NCBI GenBank assembly: GCA_943370175.1
Contig: CALRPU020000001.1
Coordinates: 62,001 to 126,000, forward strand
Source: Ideonella_A intermedia_A
GTDB taxonomy: Bacteria; Pseudomonadota; Gammaproteobacteria; Burkholderiales; Burkholderiaceae_C
Length of the DNA stretch: 64,000 nt
Reading direction: 5' to 3'
The notes under the pieces are model-generated. The model saw only the letters and a program-made list of their open reading frames with translations. It was not told where the DNA came from and made no database searches. Shown piece by piece: positions 61,150-64,000 of this stretch (its first letter is position 1; every line of letters starts with the position of its first letter). A program made the position numbers and the translations under genes.

Positions 61150-62067
61150 GTGATCAACCGACTGTCCCTCGCGGCGCTGAGCGCCGTTTCCCTGAGTGCG
61201 CTGGTGGCCGCCTGCGGCGGCGGCGGTGACGCGCCCGCCGCGCCGACGGCCACGGCGGCAGGGGTGTCGGGCGACTGCGCGGCCAAGCGAACGCAGGCCG
61301 GGCTCGATGTGGTGCTGCTGATCGGCCAATCGAACATGTCGGGCTACGGGGGCTACATCGTGCCGGGCTTCGACACCACCGACACGCGCATCCAGCAATG
61401 GAGCCGCGCCCAGAAGGCAACCCTCGCCGTCGACCCGCTGGAGCACCCGGACGCGCCCTTGAACGTCGGCCGCATCGGCCCCGGCATGTCCTTCGCGCGG
61501 GCCTACCTGAAGTCATTGCCGGACAACCGCGGCGTGCTGCTGGTGCCCGCGGCCGAAGCCGCCACCAGCTTTGCTGGCGGCAACTGGAACCCGGGCAACG
61601 CGCTGTTTGAAGAGGCCGTTGCCCGCACGAACAACGCGCTGGCCAGCGGGTCGGGCAACTGCCTGGCCGCGGTGTTGTGGAGCCAGGGCGAGTCGGACGT
61701 GGGGCGCTTGAGCGGTGCGCAATACCAGGCGGCGCTGGACCGGATGATCAGCACGCTGCGCGCCCGGGTGGCCGGTGGCAACAACAAGGTGCCGTTCCTG
61801 CTGGGCCAGTTTTCACCCGACTGGACCGGCACCGCGCCCAGCGCCGACCAGAAGGCGATCCTGGACGTCATCAACGCGACACCGACGCGGGTGGCCTACA
61901 CCTCGGTCGTGTCGACCACCGGCTTGCGCAGCAACCTGACGCAGGGCTTGGCGGCCGGGTCCATCCACTTTGACGCCGCCTCGCAGCGAACCTACGGGGC
62001 GCGCTTCCAGGCGGCCTTGTCGCCGGCGGTGGCCAACACCGCCGGGGCGGCCGCCGGCACGCCCTGA
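61150..62067 (+). CDS. SASA-family carbohydrate esterase lipoprotein
   Basis: A 305-residue exported esterase. The lipobox 'LSALVAACGG' at about residue 22 predicts a lipoprotein. The sialate O-acetylesterase-type (SASA/CE6) fold shows nucleophile 'IGQSNMSGY' near residue 59, 'WSQGESDVG' and a terminal 'IHFDAASQ' carrying Asp and His. It would remove acetyl groups from sugars outside the cell. Translation starts at GTG 61150 with an AGGA site upstream. No other carbohydrate genes are adjacent. Confidence 0.85.
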   Translation: MINRLSLAALSAVSLSALVAACGGGGDAPAAPTATAAGVSGDCAAKRTQAGLDVVLLIGQSNMSGYGGYIVPGFDTTDTRIQQWSRAQKATLAVDPLEHPDAPLNVGRIGPGMSFARAYLKSLPDNRGVLLVPAAEAATSFAGGNWNPGNALFEEAVARTNNALASGSGNCLAAVLWSQGESDVGRLSGAQYQAALDRMISTLRARVAGGNNKVPFLLGQFSPDWTGTAPSADQKAILDVINATPTRVAYTSVVSTTGLRSNLTQGLAAGSIHFDAASQRTYGARFQAALSPAVANTAGAAAGTP

Positions 62068-62085
62068 CCGTGAGGTCGGCGGTGG

Positions 62086-62559
62086 TCAGCCGCGCGGCTG
62101 TGGCGCGCGGGTGACCCGCGTCTTGCCGCCGGTCGTCACCAGGATCACCGGGTCGCCCACCATCAGCACTTCGGCGCCCTTGGCCTGAACGATCGAGCGG
62201 CGCTCGCCGTTGCGCAGCTGCACCATGACCTCGACCGCGTCCTCGCGCGTGGCCGAACGCTCCACGGCGTTGCCGATCACGGCGCCAGCCACCGCGCCCA
62301 GCACGCCCACCACGGCCGCTTCGCGGTGGCCGCCCACCGACGAGCCGGCGATGCCGCCCACCACGCCACCGGCCACGCCGCCGACACCGCTTTGCGAGCC
62401 GTCGACCACCACATTGCGGATGGACAACACGGTGGCGTCCTGCACTTGCGACAGGCGTTGCGCGTCGCCGCGCTGGATGACATCGGGGCTGCTGGTGGAA
62501 CAGGCGGCCAGGCTGGCCAGCATCAGCGCCGCGAGGGTGGTCTTGAAGGGAATGGGCAT
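62086..62559 (-). CDS. Glycine-zipper 2TM-domain lipoprotein B
   Basis: A 157-residue lipoprotein with lipobox 'LMLASLAACST'. The glycine-rich segment 'GVGGVAGGVVGGIAGSSVGG' and 'GAVAGAVIGNAVER' match SlyB-like proteins, and a C-terminal beta domain follows ('EVMVQLRNGERRSIVQ'). SlyB-type lipoproteins are known to respond to envelope stress and stabilise outer-membrane proteins. It converges on the esterase gene. The gap 62560-62712 upstream holds two small dyads, described separately. Confidence 0.88.
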   Translation of the reverse strand: MPIPFKTTLAALMLASLAACSTSSPDVIQRGDAQRLSQVQDATVLSIRNVVVDGSQSGVGGVAGGVVGGIAGSSVGGHREAAVVGVLGAVAGAVIGNAVERSATREDAVEVMVQLRNGERRSIVQAKGAEVLMVGDPVILVTTGGKTRVTRAPQPRG

Positions 62560-62646
62560 GGGTTCTCCTGGGGTCGGTGGGGCGCCGGCCTGCGTGCGCG
62601 GCCGGCTGCCATTCCCGGGCCAACGTTTGGCCGGCGGTTCGGGTTG

Positions 62647-62673
62647 ACCCTGAAAGGGTGACAGAGTTCTGTC
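62647..62673. promoter_or_regulatory. Two adjacent small dyads upstream of lipoprotein B
   Basis: ACCCT-GAA-AGGGT (62647-62659) is followed by GACAGA-GT-TCTGTC (62660-62673), both perfect. They lie about 90-115 bp before the lipoprotein B start and 40 bp after the HNH stop, so they could be an operator or a terminator of the HNH gene. Confidence 0.4.
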
Positions 62674-62712
62674 GACCGCTTGCGTCCGTGTGTTGCAGGC
62701 TGGTAAAGCGGC

Positions 62713-63270
62713 TCAGCCGTGCAGCCGGCTGCTGCGTGGCACGCTGGCCAGCAGGAACTCCATCTGGTCGCTGAGGATGCGCCGCCCGCGCAGGATCATG
62801 TCCTCGTGCAGGTTGGGCACGTAGGGCAGGTACATCAAGGTCATGTTGGCTTCTTCGGGCAACCGGTTGCCCTTGTGGCCGTTGCAGGCACGGCACGCGG
62901 TGATGCAGTTCATCCACGAATCGTGGCCACCGCGGGAGGTGGGCACGATGTGCTCGCGCGTCAGGTCGTCGGTGTGGAAGTGGTGGCCGCAGTAGGCGCA
63001 CACATGACGGTCGCGCGCGAACAGCTTGCCGTTCGTCAGGGCGGGCGTCTGCCGCCAGGCCCGGCTGGGCACCGCCCCCCGCACCGCGATGATGGGGTGC
63101 ACCTCGATGCGCGACTGCAGGCCGGTGCGCCGTTGCAGCCCGCCGCGCAACACGAAAAACGCCTCGCCGAGGGTCCATGCCACGCCATCGCTGGCGTAGA
63201 TCACCGCGGCTTCCTTCGCGCTGATCCAGGACTGAGGTCGTCCCGACACATCAAGTTGCAGTACGTCCAT
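62713..63270 (-). CDS. HNH endonuclease
   Basis: A 185-residue nuclease-like protein. The zinc and active-site motifs 'CAYCGHHF', 'TREHIVPTSRGG' and 'NCITACRACNGHKGNR' form a complete HNH domain in residues about 90-145. The N-terminal part resembles the family widespread in proteobacteria, without restriction-modification partners here. The ATG at 63270 was used; a GTG nine bases earlier is possible. No methylase or helicase is nearby. Confidence 0.88.
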   Translation of the reverse strand: MDVLQLDVSGRPQSWISAKEAAVIYASDGVAWTLGEAFFVLRGGLQRRTGLQSRIEVHPIIAVRGAVPSRAWRQTPALTNGKLFARDRHVCAYCGHHFHTDDLTREHIVPTSRGGHDSWMNCITACRACNGHKGNRLPEEANMTLMYLPYVPNLHEDMILRGRRILSDQMEFLLASVPRSSRLHG

Positions 63271-63629
63271 GAAGGCCACACTCCTTGCGTGTAGCGTAAT
63301 GCAATCCGCATGCCCTTCTCAATGGCGAGCCTGTTGGGTCGCTGTGGCGCCACACCGTGGGTGCTGGCGCATGTGGTCATCGCCGTGTCATGGGTAGGTG
63401 ATCGAAGTCGCGTGACGCGCCGCACCGCGGGTTTACCCGGGTAGCCTGGCCCGGTTTCGGGCACCGCGCCGTGGCGTGGGCCGTTTCTAGAACGCCGCCC
63501 CTAGAAAAACCCGACCCGCGGCGCGCATTCCCCGGACCGCGGGACTTGGCAAGCGCCAAAACGCCTGCAAAATAGAACGATCGTTCGTTTTATTTGTGAC
63601 CCGCCTTCGCGGCCGCCCCCCGCCGCTTC
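63271..63629. promoter_or_regulatory. Divergent promoter region with two operators
   Basis: This 359-bp gap lies between the divergent HNH and TetR genes. No gene is seen. TTTCTAG at 63484-63490 and CTAGAAA at 63501-63507 form a 7-bp dyad with a 10-bp centre. A second palindrome GAACGATCGTTC (63575-63586), with an extra CGTT on its right side, lies 43 bp before the TetR gene. On the HNH side a TTGAGA-like -35 (63317-63322) is visible but its -10 is weak. Confidence 0.55.
63575..63586. promoter_or_regulatory. Probable TetR-type operator
   Basis: GAACGATCGTTC is a perfect 12-bp palindrome in an AT-flanked context (AAAATA before, GTTTTATTT after) just upstream of the TetR gene. Sites of AACGATCGTT/CGTTCGTT form are typical of TetR-family autoregulation. 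Confidence 0.65.
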
Positions 63630-64000
63630 ATGAGCCACCCTGTGTCCGAGCCCACGTCCCTCACCCTGCCCACCGTTCGCGACGCCAGCCCGGCCGGCAA
63701 GGGCCTGCACAAGGGCCAGCAAACCCGCACCGCGATCCTGGAGGCCGCGCTCGGCCTGGCCTCGCACATGGGCCTGGAGGGCTTGTCCATCGGCGCGCTG
63801 GCCGAGGTGATGGGCATGAGCAAGTCCGGCGTGTTCGCGCATTTTGGTTCGCGCGACGAGCTGCAGATTTCGGTGGTGCGCGAGTACCACGCCAAGTTTG
63901 AGGAAGAAGTGTTCTACCCCTCGATGAACGAGGCGCGCGGCCTGCCGAGGCTGGTCGCCTTGTTCGACAGATGGGTGCGCCGGGTGTCGGTCGAGCTGGA
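63630..64000 (+). CDS. TetR/AcrR-family regulator (N-terminal part; cut by window edge)
   Basis: The first 123 residues of a TetR regulator are present. A 25-residue tail precedes the helix-turn-helix: 'TRTAILEAALGLASHMGLEG', 'SIGALAEVMGMSKSGVFAHF' and 'SRDELQISVV' are the standard blocks. The ligand domain is truncated after 'RWVRRVSVEL'. The frame was read directly from the sequence; it remains open to the right edge. The upstream palindrome at 63575 fits self-repression. Target genes are presumably to the right of the window. Confidence 0.88.
   Translation, partial: MSHPVSEPTSLTLPTVRDASPAGKGLHKGQQTRTAILEAALGLASHMGLEGLSIGALAEVMGMSKSGVFAHFGSRDELQISVVREYHAKFEEEVFYPSMNEARGLPRLVALFDRWVRRVSVEL

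Overview
The window is a GC-rich (roughly 70%) bacterial chromosome segment with tightly packed genes. Gene content and order point to a betaproteobacterium of the Burkholderiales, probably near Rubrivivax, Leptothrix or Ideonella. The evidence is glyQ-glyS-gmhB-plsC next to lnt-corC, dksA beside hslVU, a type III pantothenate kinase, a double-length UvrA, IcmF, and genes for polyhydroxybutyrate (PHB) breakdown products. I saw no rRNA, tRNA, CRISPR array, insertion sequence or prophage. This placement is inference, not a database result.

Region 1 (1-12.2 kb) looks like a 3-hydroxybutyrate oligomer uptake and hydrolysis locus. A PAS/sigma-54 activator (377-2143) and a membrane diguanylate cyclase are followed by a seven-gene operon: a branched-chain-amino-acid-type ABC transporter (binding protein, two ATPases, two permeases), a 3-hydroxybutyrate-oligomer hydrolase and an alpha/beta hydrolase. 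A near-consensus -24/-12 promoter (4068-4083) and two 17-bp dyads upstream of it precede the operon. A third dyad of the same form overlaps the activator's own start region, so the circuit can be read from the DNA.

Region 2 (12.2-20.6 kb) has a LiuR-like MerR regulator divergent from a metallo-beta-lactamase-fold hydrolase, with a 16-bp operator between them. It also has a PH-domain protein and a translationally coupled four-gene operon: binding protein, binding protein-VWA lipoprotein, XpaC-like membrane protein and TelA. Region 3 (19.6-33.6 kb) is housekeeping: YgjP-type metallopeptidase, PlsC, GmhB, GlyS, GlyQ, Lnt, CorC, a CobW-type GTPase, DksA, a STAS-domain protein and HslV-HslU.

Region 4 (33.6-39.1 kb) is a minus-strand operon with two exactly equal-length (2448 bp) Tle1-like lipase/DUF2931 pairs, which look like duplicated type VI effector-immunity modules. 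Each pair is preceded by a different small gene. No type VI structural genes are present. Region 5 (39.3-44.5 kb) holds CoaX and a PPK2 kinase-IcmF pair. A second, perfect copy of the MerR-type operator lies upstream of PPK2, which suggests that acyl-CoA metabolism genes here share control.

Region 6 (44.5-64 kb) contains a MlaE/MlaD/lipoprotein set without an ATPase, a small secreted repeat protein, a nitronate monooxygenase-like enzyme, an SDR, two glycine-zipper lipoproteins, an antibiotic-biosynthesis-monooxygenase-fold protein, a probable 8-oxoguanine deaminase, a hybrid histidine kinase, the 1907-residue UvrA, a SASA-type esterase, an HNH nuclease and the start of a TetR regulator. Several intergenic dyads in this part have no assigned regulator.
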